DNA from: an uncultured Streptococcus sp.
GTDB taxonomy: Bacteria; Bacillota; Bacilli; Lactobacillales; Streptococcaceae
Assembly: GCF_959025735.1 (NCBI RefSeq)
Contig: NZ_CAUFJQ010000057.1
Location: 1 to 11,815 of the forward strand
DNA: 11,815 nt
Reading direction: 5' to 3'
In this document: positions 6,332 through 11,717 of the stretch, in pieces
How the letters are laid out: every line of letters starts with the position of its first letter
How positions within the stretch are numbered: the first letter of the stretch is position 1
Notes under the pieces: model-generated
Told to the model about the DNA's origin: nothing
The model's database searches: none
What the model saw: the letters and a program-made list of their open reading frames with translations, nothing else
Translations under genes and position numbers: made by a program

Positions 6332-7453
6332 CTATTTTGACGATTCAGTTTCATCTTTTAAGAGCTCTTTCTTCACGCGCACCGTACTCTCATACTCAGC
6401 CCCAGCTAGACGGTCAAACAGAAAGCGACGATTAAGCAAGATAATGGCAAGAGTGAGAATCAGGTACAATAAAACCACAAAGAAGAGCAATAAAATCATG
6501 GACAGGGTTAAGAGAGAATTGTCCGTCAAATCGCTATTCAAGAGCGAAATCAAATAGAACAACCCTTGAGGAATCAGATAGAAATAACCTACTACCAGGA
6601 TTCCCCACCAGATGGTGCGAAGCCATTTTTGCTTGTCAAAATGCAAGCGGAATTTCAACAAAGCCATTCCCAAGGTTTTGCCCCGCCACAAGGGAATCAA
6701 GCCAAAATAGACAGCCAAAACCGCTACATAAGGAATCGTCTCTAAACGCTGAATCAGCGCGTAAAGCAAGGATAGCATCACAAAGTCGATCAAGAAAGCA
6801 AGGCCAATCCGAAAGCCAGATACTCTCGTTCCCTCTCGGAAAGAGCGTTCGTCAATCTCATCTCGTGTTGGTAGTAACCAAACTAGGAACCAGCCGAGCA
6901 GATAGCCAACTCCACCACCAGTGGTGTTCTGAATGATATCATCGACATCTGCTAGGCGGTAAGGACCCGGATACAGAAAATAGAGACCTGATAACTGGGT
7001 CAGCTCCAAAAAGAGACTAAAGAGGGCTGTCAGAAGAATCGTTTTCTTAAAACCACACTTAAAATAATAGCGCAGATACATCCCAAAAGGAATCAACATC
7101 AGGACATTAAAGGCAGGCACATAAAAAGTTGGATGCTTAAGGGCTTGAATCCAAGTACCAGTCTGCGCTAAATCAAAGGGGCTCTCCTTGAAAAAATCCA
7201 CCACAAAAGCAAAGGGATGGAGATTGACCATTTCCGAGTAGCTAGTATGAATCTTACTTGGATCTGGCAGAGGCAAGATCACCAAGAGATAGACCGTCAT
7301 CAAGTAAAGCATAAAAGAATAGAAAATCAGCACCCGCAATTTATTGACCGAACCATATTTTCGATAATTCAAAATCATGTAGGGCAAGGTCAGCAAAAAT
7401 GCCAGGAAAGGAAAGAGCTGAACAGCCGTTTTAATAGTAGAGATATACCCCAT
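6332..7453 (-). CDS. VanZ-RDD fusion, polytopic membrane protein
   Basis: 373 aa with two recognisable membrane domains. The VanZ-like part (about residues 40-195) has NVLMLIPFGMYL (116-127), SLFLELTQ (146-153) and ADVDDIIQNTTGGGVGYLLG (168-187), the family hallmark. The RDD part (about 212-355) has FRIGLAFLIDF, WRGKTLGMALLKFRL (257-270) and a terminal FDRLAGAEYES. VanZ homologues are linked to glycopeptide/lipoglycopeptide tolerance; no vanHAX genes are nearby, so resistance must not be inferred. AAAGGAG precedes the ATG. It has its own near-consensus promoter and a hairpin in the leader. The stop codon abuts the palindromic repeat, so the last residues could have been altered by its insertion. 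Confidence 0.9.
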   Translation of the reverse strand: MGYISTIKTAVQLFPFLAFLLTLPYMILNYRKYGSVNKLRVLIFYSFMLYLMTVYLLVILPLPDPSKIHTSYSEMVNLHPFAFVVDFFKESPFDLAQTGTWIQALKHPTFYVPAFNVLMLIPFGMYLRYYFKCGFKKTILLTALFSLFLELTQLSGLYFLYPGPYRLADVDDIIQNTTGGGVGYLLGWFLVWLLPTRDEIDERSFREGTRVSGFRIGLAFLIDFVMLSLLYALIQRLETIPYVAVLAVYFGLIPLWRGKTLGMALLKFRLHFDKQKWLRTIWWGILVVGYFYLIPQGLFYLISLLNSDLTDNSLLTLSMILLLFFVVLLYLILTLAIILLNRRFLFDRLAGAEYESTVRVKKELLKDETESSK

Positions 7454-7476
7454 TGTGTCTCCTTTTTTTCGTTATA

Positions 7477-7510
7477 AAATCACCCTTTGCACAATGACAA
7501 AAGGTGATTT
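7477..7510 (-). promoter_or_regulatory. Leader hairpin upstream of VanZ-RDD
   Basis: AAATCACC (7477-7484) pairs with GGTGATTT (7503-7510), and TTTG (7486-7489) with CAAA (7498-7501), around a central loop. On the minus strand the stem ends in GGTGATTTTATAA. It lies between the promoter and the ribosome binding site, about 7 nt before the purine run AAAAAAAGGAG, so it could attenuate or gate translation. The U-run is short, so termination is uncertain. Confidence 0.5.
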
Positions 7511-7527
7511 CTTCATTGATATAGAAT

Positions 7528-7556
7528 ATTATACGGCCTGGTAGAGGAAGAGTCAA
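7528..7556 (-). promoter_or_regulatory. VanZ-RDD promoter
   Basis: Minus strand TTGACT (7556-7551), 17-bp spacer, TATAAT (7533-7528). Near-consensus sigma-A promoter with a leader of about 70 nt. Confidence 0.88.
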
Positions 7557-7597
7557 GGAAGTACGATGAAAACCTCACTAAGTAGCCGTCTTAATGG

Positions 7598-8188
7598 TTA
7601 GCTTCTCCCCTTCAAGACTTTACTTCCGATAAAGACCAATAGATAACTCACAATCCCTGAAAGATGCAATAGTGTTGAGATCCATCCGGTGATTGCTGGT
7701 AAGAGCATGAGGCCAGATAGAAAAATTAAGAATAGATAAAACAGTTTTACGGTGCGTGAAAATTCTTTCCACACGTTTGGCAGGAGCATGACTCCACCGG
7801 TTACAAAGGCGTATCCTACAGCAGAGATCCCTGTTGCCTGAATGTCTTGCCCCTGGGTTAAGAGGTGAAAAACGATGGAAGAAAGGACTGTCGCCGTCAC
7901 AAAAACAATCAAGACTTGTCTGGAGCCTCTTTTTCTTTCTAGCAGTCCTCCGAAAGGAAGGATCATGAGTCCATTTAACAACAAATGGACCCATAAAAAC
8001 CAGATAGGTGCGCCTTTACTACCGTGCATCAGGGTCCCACTGACATATTGCCAACCATAGACCGGCTTCGAATGAAAGGCCAATAGGTCATACATAGCAT
8101 CCCCATTAAAGGAAGTCAATAGACCAAGCAACAAACAGATTAGAGCTAAAGTGCTGATAATAGGGTAGGTTGTGAGGATTCTTTTCAT
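7598..8188 (-). CDS. Rhomboid-family intramembrane serine protease (divergent)
   Basis: 196 aa, six predicted membrane helices, no soluble domain. Rhomboid signatures are present: WVHLLLNGLMILPFGGLLE with the H68-xxx-N72 oxyanion motif, the nucleophile S122 in ATGISAVGY (GxSA in place of GxSG), and H175 in LLHLSGIVSYLL as dyad histidine. Rhomboids cleave single-span membrane proteins; the target is unknown. I start at the ATG at 8188 (AGAAG site upstream). A longer reading from 8236 begins at about the predicted transcription start and is unlikely. No clear terminator follows; the VanZ-RDD promoter starts about 40 bp downstream. Confidence 0.8.
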   Translation of the reverse strand: MKRILTTYPIISTLALICLLLGLLTSFNGDAMYDLLAFHSKPVYGWQYVSGTLMHGSKGAPIWFLWVHLLLNGLMILPFGGLLERKRGSRQVLIVFVTATVLSSIVFHLLTQGQDIQATGISAVGYAFVTGGVMLLPNVWKEFSRTVKLFYLFLIFLSGLMLLPAITGWISTLLHLSGIVSYLLVFIGSKVLKGRS

Positions 8189-8240
8189 ATTTATCTTCTC
8201 TTTTTCAAAAAACAGCGTTACGATGTTTCCATTCACGATT

Positions 8241-8249
8241 ATTATACCA
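8241..8249 (-). promoter_or_regulatory. Extended -10 promoter of the rhomboid gene
   Basis: Minus strand TGGTATAAT. Transcription would start near 8234, leaving a leader of about 45 nt before the ATG at 8188. -35 box weak. Confidence 0.7.
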
Positions 8250-8387
8250 TTTATTTCATTGGAGACAGAAAAAGTTTTTTGCTTCTTTCATTTCAAATCT
8301 TTGCTGGAAAAACGAAATATCGTGACCTATTAGTCGATCATTATTCGTGACCGGAAAGCGATCTTGTTTTTTAGCCGTAGCAAAAAT
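8250..8387. other. Divergent intergenic region with tandem CGTGACC
   Basis: AT-rich spacer between the rhomboid and csbD promoters. CGTGACC occurs twice in the same direction (8321-8327 and 8346-8352), 25 bp apart, ending about 35 bp before the csbD -35 box. A regulator binding site is possible. No ORF or other structure is seen. Confidence 0.35.
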
Positions 8388-8416
8388 TTGACTTTCTATT
8401 TTAAAAAGAATATACT
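8388..8416 (+). promoter_or_regulatory. csbD promoter
   Basis: TTGACT (8388-8393), 17-bp spacer, TATACT (8411-8416). Start of transcription near 8423, so the mRNA leader is about 85 nt, long for so short a gene. Confidence 0.88.
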
Positions 8417-8506
8417 CATTCTAATCTGAGACAAATATTTTTTATTTTTTTAAATCAACAGTATTGTATTCAGAGAAAAAACTACTAACTTCATGGAGGT
8501 GACGCT

Positions 8507-8710
8507 ATGTCATTAGAAGAAAAATTGAACCAAGCAAAAGGTTCTGTTAAAGAAGGCCTTGGTAAATTAACCGGCGATACAAAAACAGAAGCTGAAGGCA
8601 CTGCTGAAAAAGTTGCTTCAAAAGCAAAAGAAGTTGCTGAAGATGCAAAAGAAGCTGTCGAAGGAGCTATCAAGGGCGTTAAAAATATCTTTCATAAAGA
8701 CGACAAATAG
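8507..8710 (+). CDS. CsbD-family stress protein
   Basis: 67 aa, highly charged, no Cys and no membrane segment. The opening SLEEKLNQAKGSVKEGLGKLTGDTKTEAEGTAEK is the CsbD domain; the rest (ASKAKEVAEDAKEAVEGAIKGVKNIF) is an amphipathic Ala/Lys/Glu helix with LEA-like periodicity. CsbD proteins are general-stress proteins (sigma-B controlled in Bacillus) of unknown biochemical role. GGAGGTGA lies 4 nt before the ATG. It is the only convincing plus-strand gene in the window and is monocistronic, between a near-consensus promoter and a very strong terminator. Confidence 0.9.
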   Translation: MSLEEKLNQAKGSVKEGLGKLTGDTKTEAEGTAEKVASKAKEVAEDAKEAVEGAIKGVKNIFHKDDK

Positions 8711-8725
8711 TCTTTAACATCCTAG

Positions 8726-8782
8726 ACCCACTCTATTTTCTACAGTCATGTTTGACCGTGGAAGATAGGGTGGGTTTTATTT
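8726..8782 (+). terminator. Strong terminator of csbD
   Basis: ACCCACTCTATTTTCTAC pairs outward from a TGTT loop at 8749-8752 through to TGGGT (8771-8775): 23 stacked positions with one A-C mismatch and several G-U pairs, then TTTATTT. It starts 16 nt after the stop codon. Confidence 0.9.
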
Positions 8783-8803
8783 GCTTCAAATTCAGTTATA
8801 CAA

Positions 8804-8829
8804 AAAGAACACCCCGAAGGGTGCTCTTT
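8804..8829 (-). terminator. Minus-strand terminator with TTCG loop
   Basis: Minus strand AAAGAGCACCC-TTCG-GGGTGTTCTTT followed by TTG. All 11 pairs form on the minus strand with one G-U; the same pair is A-C on the plus strand, so the minus reading is favoured. No protein gene directly precedes it. It could end an RNA from 8831-8990 or be the original second terminator of rpsI. Confidence 0.8.
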
Positions 8830-8830
8830 G

Positions 8831-8990
8831 TAAGTATAGTAATTCTTTCGAATTAACATTTTGCGTGCAGTGGTTGCCATCCATTCAAATATCGCTTCGC
8901 TTGTTTTCTTGGGGCAACTGTGCATAGCATATCTCTATGCGACTAAAGTCGCTAGAGCTATCCTAATTGCGCACCGCCAGTTCTCATACA
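8831..8990. other. Hairpin-rich non-coding segment; possible small RNA or repeat
   Basis: No credible ORF. Helices visible: GTAATTC/GAATTAAC (8839-8857); TGCA with GTTGCC (8866-8878) against GGCAAC with TGCA (8913-8924); GCATAG/CTATGC (8922-8927 and 8935-8940); GCGAC-TAAA-GTCGC (8939-8952). The segment lies between two minus-strand terminators. CGAATTAAC at 8849-8857 recurs at 9045-9053 beside the rpsI stop codon. A minus-strand small RNA ending at the 8804-8829 terminator, or a small inserted repeat, would both fit. I found no convincing promoter inside. Confidence 0.4.
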
Positions 8991-9020
8991 AAAAACACCT
9001 TGCAAGATGCAAAGTGTTTT
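8990..9020 (-). terminator. Probable native rpsI terminator
   Basis: Minus strand AAAACACTTTGCA, TCT loop, TGCAAGGTGTTTT then TT. The stem is complete on the minus strand (one G-U, which is A-C on the other strand) with a six-T run. It lies 28 nt after the stop codon of the rpsI tail remnant, where the original rpsI terminator would be expected. Confidence 0.88.
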
Positions 9021-9048
9021 CGTTTGTATTCTGCTTTCCAGCAACGAA

Positions 9049-9099
9049 TTAACGTTTAGAGAACTGGCTAGCTTTACGAGCTTTCTTAAGACCTGGTTT
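9049..9099 (-). pseudogene. Displaced 3' end of rpsI (attL-type remnant)
   Basis: The minus strand reads KPGLKKARKASQFSKR and stop, identical to the last 16 residues of the S9 gene at 11718-11815. The first 29 bp (9071-9099) are identical in DNA; after the core the codons for ASQFS differ (GCT AGC CAG TTC TCT here, GCA TCA CAA TTT AGT there) while the peptide is the same; the final 10 bp match again. Upstream of the core the similarity stops abruptly. The upstream frame is open for about 35 codons but has no start codon or ribosome binding site, so it is not expressed as S9. I read it as the original chromosomal rpsI tail, pushed away by an integration event. Confidence 0.9.
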
Positions 9100-9104
9100 G
9101 GAAA

Positions 9105-9318
9105 GTATGAATTTCAGTTGGACTAAAAACAGCGTAATATCAAGACTTTTCTCCGCTTTTATAAAAGCGTTTTTCCAATCAAATTCAACTAATTTTATCT
9201 AAATGGTGTGGATTTTACCCCCAAAATTACAGAGAATGGAGCTGATAAACACTAAACGTTCACACCATTAGTTAAATGATTTTTTTCATCATTTTTCTTA
9301 GATGATAGAACTTCTAAT
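9105..9318. other. AT-rich left end of the island
   Basis: No gene. It holds a perfect 16-bp palindrome CGCTTTTATAAAAGCG (9154-9169) followed by TTTTT, which reads as a weak plus-strand terminator. It also holds an inverted repeat AATGGTGTG (9202-9210) / CACACCATT (9261-9269) enclosing 50 bp, and an A/T-only hairpin AAATGAT/ATCATTT around 9274-9294. These could be recombinase arm sites or insertion-sequence scars. No integrase remnant is recognisable in either strand. Confidence 0.45.
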
Positions 9319-9432
9319 TTATTTCTTATTCAAGCAAAAACAACCTGCTATAAGTAAGAAAGAGGAAGATACAAGAAAAACACGGCGTAAAAACCGATTC
9401 AGTTCATTGTCCTCAATCCTTGTCTGCTTCAT
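9319..9432 (-). CDS. Possible 37-aa single-span membrane peptide with lipobox-like motif
   Basis: The ORF MKQTRIEDNELNRFLRRVFL continues VSSSFLLIAGCFCLNKK and stops. It has a charged N-terminus (residues 1-17, ending in RFLRR), then a hydrophobic span (18-34) containing LIAGC, which fits a lipobox with Cys31. It overlaps the 3' end of the DUF389 gene by 20 nt in another frame, so translation could be coupled to it. The only upstream purine run is AAAAGAAA, a poor ribosome binding site. It may be a real small membrane protein, a very short lipoprotein whose signal peptide is the product, or chance. I know no homologue. Confidence 0.4.
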   Translation of the reverse strand: MKQTRIEDNELNRFLRRVFLVSSSFLLIAGCFCLNKK

Positions 9433-10462
9433 TTTCTTTTACGAGATCGTTTTGTGAATCTTTTTCAGAGAGTTTTTGATCAATATACTTGTCAATGTTT
9501 TCATAAAATTCCTTGGTCGCTTCACTATCTAATGTTGGCGAGTTCTGAACTTGATTCACTTTCAATTGAACAGATTGAATACCGTAAGAGGCTTGTTTTT
9601 GGTGGAGTGTTTCTAATTCTTCTTCTGAAATCGGATCTCCAACAACCGTCAAGACCAATTCATTGTTACTTGACTTGTAGACTTGATTAATAACCGTATA
9701 ATTGGCGAACTCTTTTCCTACAAACTGTTTGATCCCTTCTTTGCGCGCTTGTTCTATTGTCAGAGTAACTGCCGAATAGCTAGCTGGAAGAATCAACAAT
9801 ACAATCAAAGAAATCAAGCCAATTCTCATTTTAATGCTCAGCTCTTTAAATGAAGTTAAAGGAGATTTTCTCATCAAAATTCTTGTTCCAACAATGTTGG
9901 CTAGCATGATAAAGACACAGTTGATCAAGAAAAGATAGAGAGCCCCCAATAAAAATCGTACATTCCCATTAGCTAAACCATAGCCAGCAGTACAGATAGG
10001 CGGCATCAAAGCTGTAGCAATGGCTACTCCTGGCACGATATTGTTTGCTTCTTTTTTCCTTGAACCGATCACACCAGCAATCCCACCAGCAATAGCAATG
10101 AGAACATCCCAAATGGTTGGAGAGGTTCGTGCGATCAACTCGCTACTTGCATAAGACAAGGGAGAAATCCAGAAATACAGAGTCGAGACAAGCAAACTGA
10201 CCAACACTTGAGTCAATAAAACCTCTAGAGATTGCTTGATTAAACGCGTATCAAAAATAGCTAAACCGAATCCCAGTCCAACAATCAGTGTCATGAGAGG
10301 TGAAATTAACATGGCTCCAATAATAACAGCTGTTGAATTCATATTTAGACCGATAGAGGCAATAAAAATTGCACACATCAAAATCGCTGTATCTCTCAAT
10401 CGAACATGAAGGTCATCGTATAATTTCTCACGGTATTCCCGTGTTGAATAATTGGCAGTCAT
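9413..10462 (-). CDS. DUF389 (TIGR00341-type) membrane protein
   Basis: 349 aa. Residues about 20-245 form a multi-span membrane domain with the family motifs RDTAILMCAIFIASIGLNMN, STAVIIGAMLISPLMTLIVG and NIVPGVAIATALMPPICTAG. The remainder is a soluble Glu/Lys/Gln-rich tail, probably cytoplasmic, ending NEADKD. The family's transport function is unknown. AGGAG precedes the ATG, and the ATG overlaps the stop of the K+ channel gene by 4 nt (ATGA type), so the two are translationally coupled. It is the main gene of the rpsI island. Length and frame look normal. Confidence 0.9.
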   Translation of the reverse strand: MTANYSTREYREKLYDDLHVRLRDTAILMCAIFIASIGLNMNSTAVIIGAMLISPLMTLIVGLGFGLAIFDTRLIKQSLEVLLTQVLVSLLVSTLYFWISPLSYASSELIARTSPTIWDVLIAIAGGIAGVIGSRKKEANNIVPGVAIATALMPPICTAGYGLANGNVRFLLGALYLFLINCVFIMLANIVGTRILMRKSPLTSFKELSIKMRIGLISLIVLLILPASYSAVTLTIEQARKEGIKQFVGKEFANYTVINQVYKSSNNELVLTVVGDPISEEELETLHQKQASYGIQSVQLKVNQVQNSPTLDSEATKEFYENIDKYIDQKLSEKDSQNDLVKENEADKD

Positions 10463-10782
10463 TTGTCCTCTCCTCTTTCCTTATTTAAATCGGTATAATA
10501 ATTAATAATAACAGCTGATAAACAGCCAAAAAATATGAGCCCATAAATCGTCAAGAAGACACTGGTAATCCTTCCAATCAAGGTCACAGCTAGGAGATCC
10601 CCGTAGCCGACAGTCGTCGAAGTCACAAAAGCATACCAAAGACCGTCTCCGTAATTTGTGATAGCAGGTTCAACTAGGAAAAGCACGCCTCCTGACCCAA
10701 AAACAAAGGTCACAAAACTCAGAGCAAACCGAGTAAAACCCGTAACCTGTATAATATGCCATAACATTTTTAAACGTCTCAT
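10459..10782 (-). CDS. Two-helix K+ channel (Ion_trans_2 family)
   Basis: 107 aa: first membrane helix about residues 16-37, pore helix and selectivity filter TTVGYGD (56-62), second helix about 67-94, short charged tail. This is the minimal KcsA-like pore unit and should work as a tetramer in the membrane. No RCK or cyclic-nucleotide domain is present, so gating is unknown. AAGGAG lies 5 nt before the ATG. The stop codon overlaps the DUF389 start by 4 nt. The pairing suggests a joint role in K+ or charge balance, which is inference. Confidence 0.92.
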   Translation of the reverse strand: MRRLKMLWHIIQVTGFTRFALSFVTFVFGSGGVLFLVEPAITNYGDGLWYAFVTSTTVGYGDLLAVTLIGRITSVFLTIYGLIFFGCLSAVIINYYTDLNKERGEDK

Positions 10783-10795
10783 TTGTTCTCCTTAT

Positions 10796-11140
10796 TCATA
10801 CTAGCTCCTGACCGAGCCGTTTTTTCCAATAATCAAAGTGAAGATAGGACATGATCTCCATCAGAGAAAGATAGACAAACTGATAGATCTGATTTAAGCT
10901 GATTATCAACTGATATTGTTTGAAAAATGACTGGAAGAAAGACCAGATATGACTGTCTTGAATCAGTCCCTTCTTAACATCAGACAGGATATTAGCTAAA
11001 GCTCCCAAGGACTGAAACGGTAAATCCTTGACATTTATATAGATCCGGTCCACCACATCATTCAGACTGGTATCTTGGATGGCATGAAATTCTCCAAAGA
11101 GAACTCCTGCCGCTCCAAGAGTAGAAACAAATTCCACCAA
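10796..11140 (-). pseudogene. Unrecognised ORF fragment, no credible start
   Basis: An open frame of 114 codons whose first possible start is a TTG at 11140 without a ribosome binding site, lying inside the preceding TMEM175-like frame. The sequence (DVVDRIYINVKDLPFQSLGA ... WKKRLGQELV) matches no family I know. One hydrophobic stretch is visible around QLIISLNQIYQFVYLSLMEI near the C-terminus. It ends 13 nt before the K+ channel start, so it shares that transcript. I think it is the 3' part of a gene whose 5' end was lost when it was joined out of frame to the TMEM175-like gene. A real protein with an unusual start is not excluded. Confidence 0.45.
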
Positions 11141-11364
11141 ATAATTTCTGAGGAAATTTTCTCAACCTTTTCCCATAATGTGTTTAGTGCCATCCATAAC
11201 GATCCCAACCAGAAAAAGGAAAGAAAACAAGCAAAGAAATTTTGCCGTAAATCCCAAAAAGCTTCAAGACTTGGTGTTGTTGGTTTTTCTAACTCTAAAA
11301 TCAAGATGGTCATAATAATTGCTAGAACAGCATCTGTCAATACAATTAATCTGTCTTTCTTCAT
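11062..11364 (-). pseudogene. Truncated TMEM175 (DUF1211)-type channel protein
   Basis: From the ATG at 11364 (AAGGGG upstream) the product is 100 aa, about half the usual bacterial TMEM175 length. The opening KKDRLIVLTDAVLAIIMTIL is the family's first helix with its DRxxxxTDAVLAI motif. LEAFWDLRQNFFACFLSFFW and LGSLWMALNTLWEKVEKISS follow as expected, then WWNLFLLL. After that the sequence (ERQEFSLENFMPSKIPV) no longer looks like the family and soon stops. The missing second half is not found in the other frames, so a deletion or fusion near 11110-11140 is more likely than a simple frameshift. TMEM175 proteins conduct K+; this copy is probably inactive. Confidence 0.7.
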
Positions 11365-11663
11365 CGGATTGCATCCCCTTTCTTTTTTGTAACATTCTAT
11401 CTTATCGCATAATATTGGATATTCTTTCATAATCCGACTACAAACAAAAATAAACCAAAAAGTCTGTCCCTATTATGCTATATTTAACTCTAGAAGTATT
11501 CATCCATCTAATTAATAAATATATCATATTTCACAATAAATGAATACTATCAAAGATTCATCCCCTTTCACTTCATCATTTAGTGTTGCTTAGATTTATC
11601 AAAAACAACCAAATTTGTATTAATTTCAAGTATCACCTAGTTACAAAAATTTGGGGTGAACAG
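11365..11663. other. AT-rich right end of the island, no gene
   Basis: Nearly 300 bp with no supported gene. An inverted repeat AGTATTCAT (11495-11503) / ATGAATACT (11540-11548) is present. The 11-mer CATCCCCTTTC, part of the ribosome-binding region of the TMEM175-like gene (11372-11382), recurs at 11559-11569 and may mark a small duplication. No convincing promoter; several TATA-like boxes lack -35 partners. Confidence 0.5.
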
Positions 11664-11698
11664 AAAAAGCATCCCGTATTTTTGATACGAAATGCTTT
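11664..11698 (-). terminator. Terminator of rpsI supplied by the island
   Basis: Minus strand AAAGCAT, 2x2 internal loop, CGTAT, CAAAA loop, ATACG, ATGCTTT, then TTC. It lies 20 nt after the rpsI stop. It differs in sequence from the terminator behind the displaced rpsI tail (8990-9020), as expected if the island brought its own. Confidence 0.82.
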
Positions 11699-11717
11699 CA
11701 ATAAGTTTAAATAAGTT

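Noticed and set aside
6332..7453. Glycopeptide resistance locus
   Set aside because: Only a VanZ-like domain is present; none of the ligase, dehydrogenase or dipeptidase genes needed for van-type resistance is in the window.
7620..7994. 124-codon minus-strand frame inside the rhomboid gene
   Set aside because: An out-of-frame shadow of the rhomboid gene, basic and without domain character.
8189..8236. Upstream start (8236) for the rhomboid protein
   Set aside because: It would begin at about the transcription start of the extended -10 promoter and has no ribosome binding site.
8865..8985. tRNA gene in the hairpin-rich region
   Set aside because: There is no T-loop consensus, acceptor stem or CCA, and the helices do not form a cloverleaf.
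8861..9052. 63-codon plus-strand frame (TTG start) with a hydrophobic middle
   Set aside because: It has no ribosome binding site, runs through the hairpins and the minus-strand terminator, and ends beside the rpsI stop; its composition follows the palindromes.
9049..9210. Open minus-strand frame leading into the rpsI tail remnant
   Set aside because: Open for about 50 codons after a stop, but it contains no ATG, GTG or TTG with a ribosome binding site, so it is not a fusion gene.
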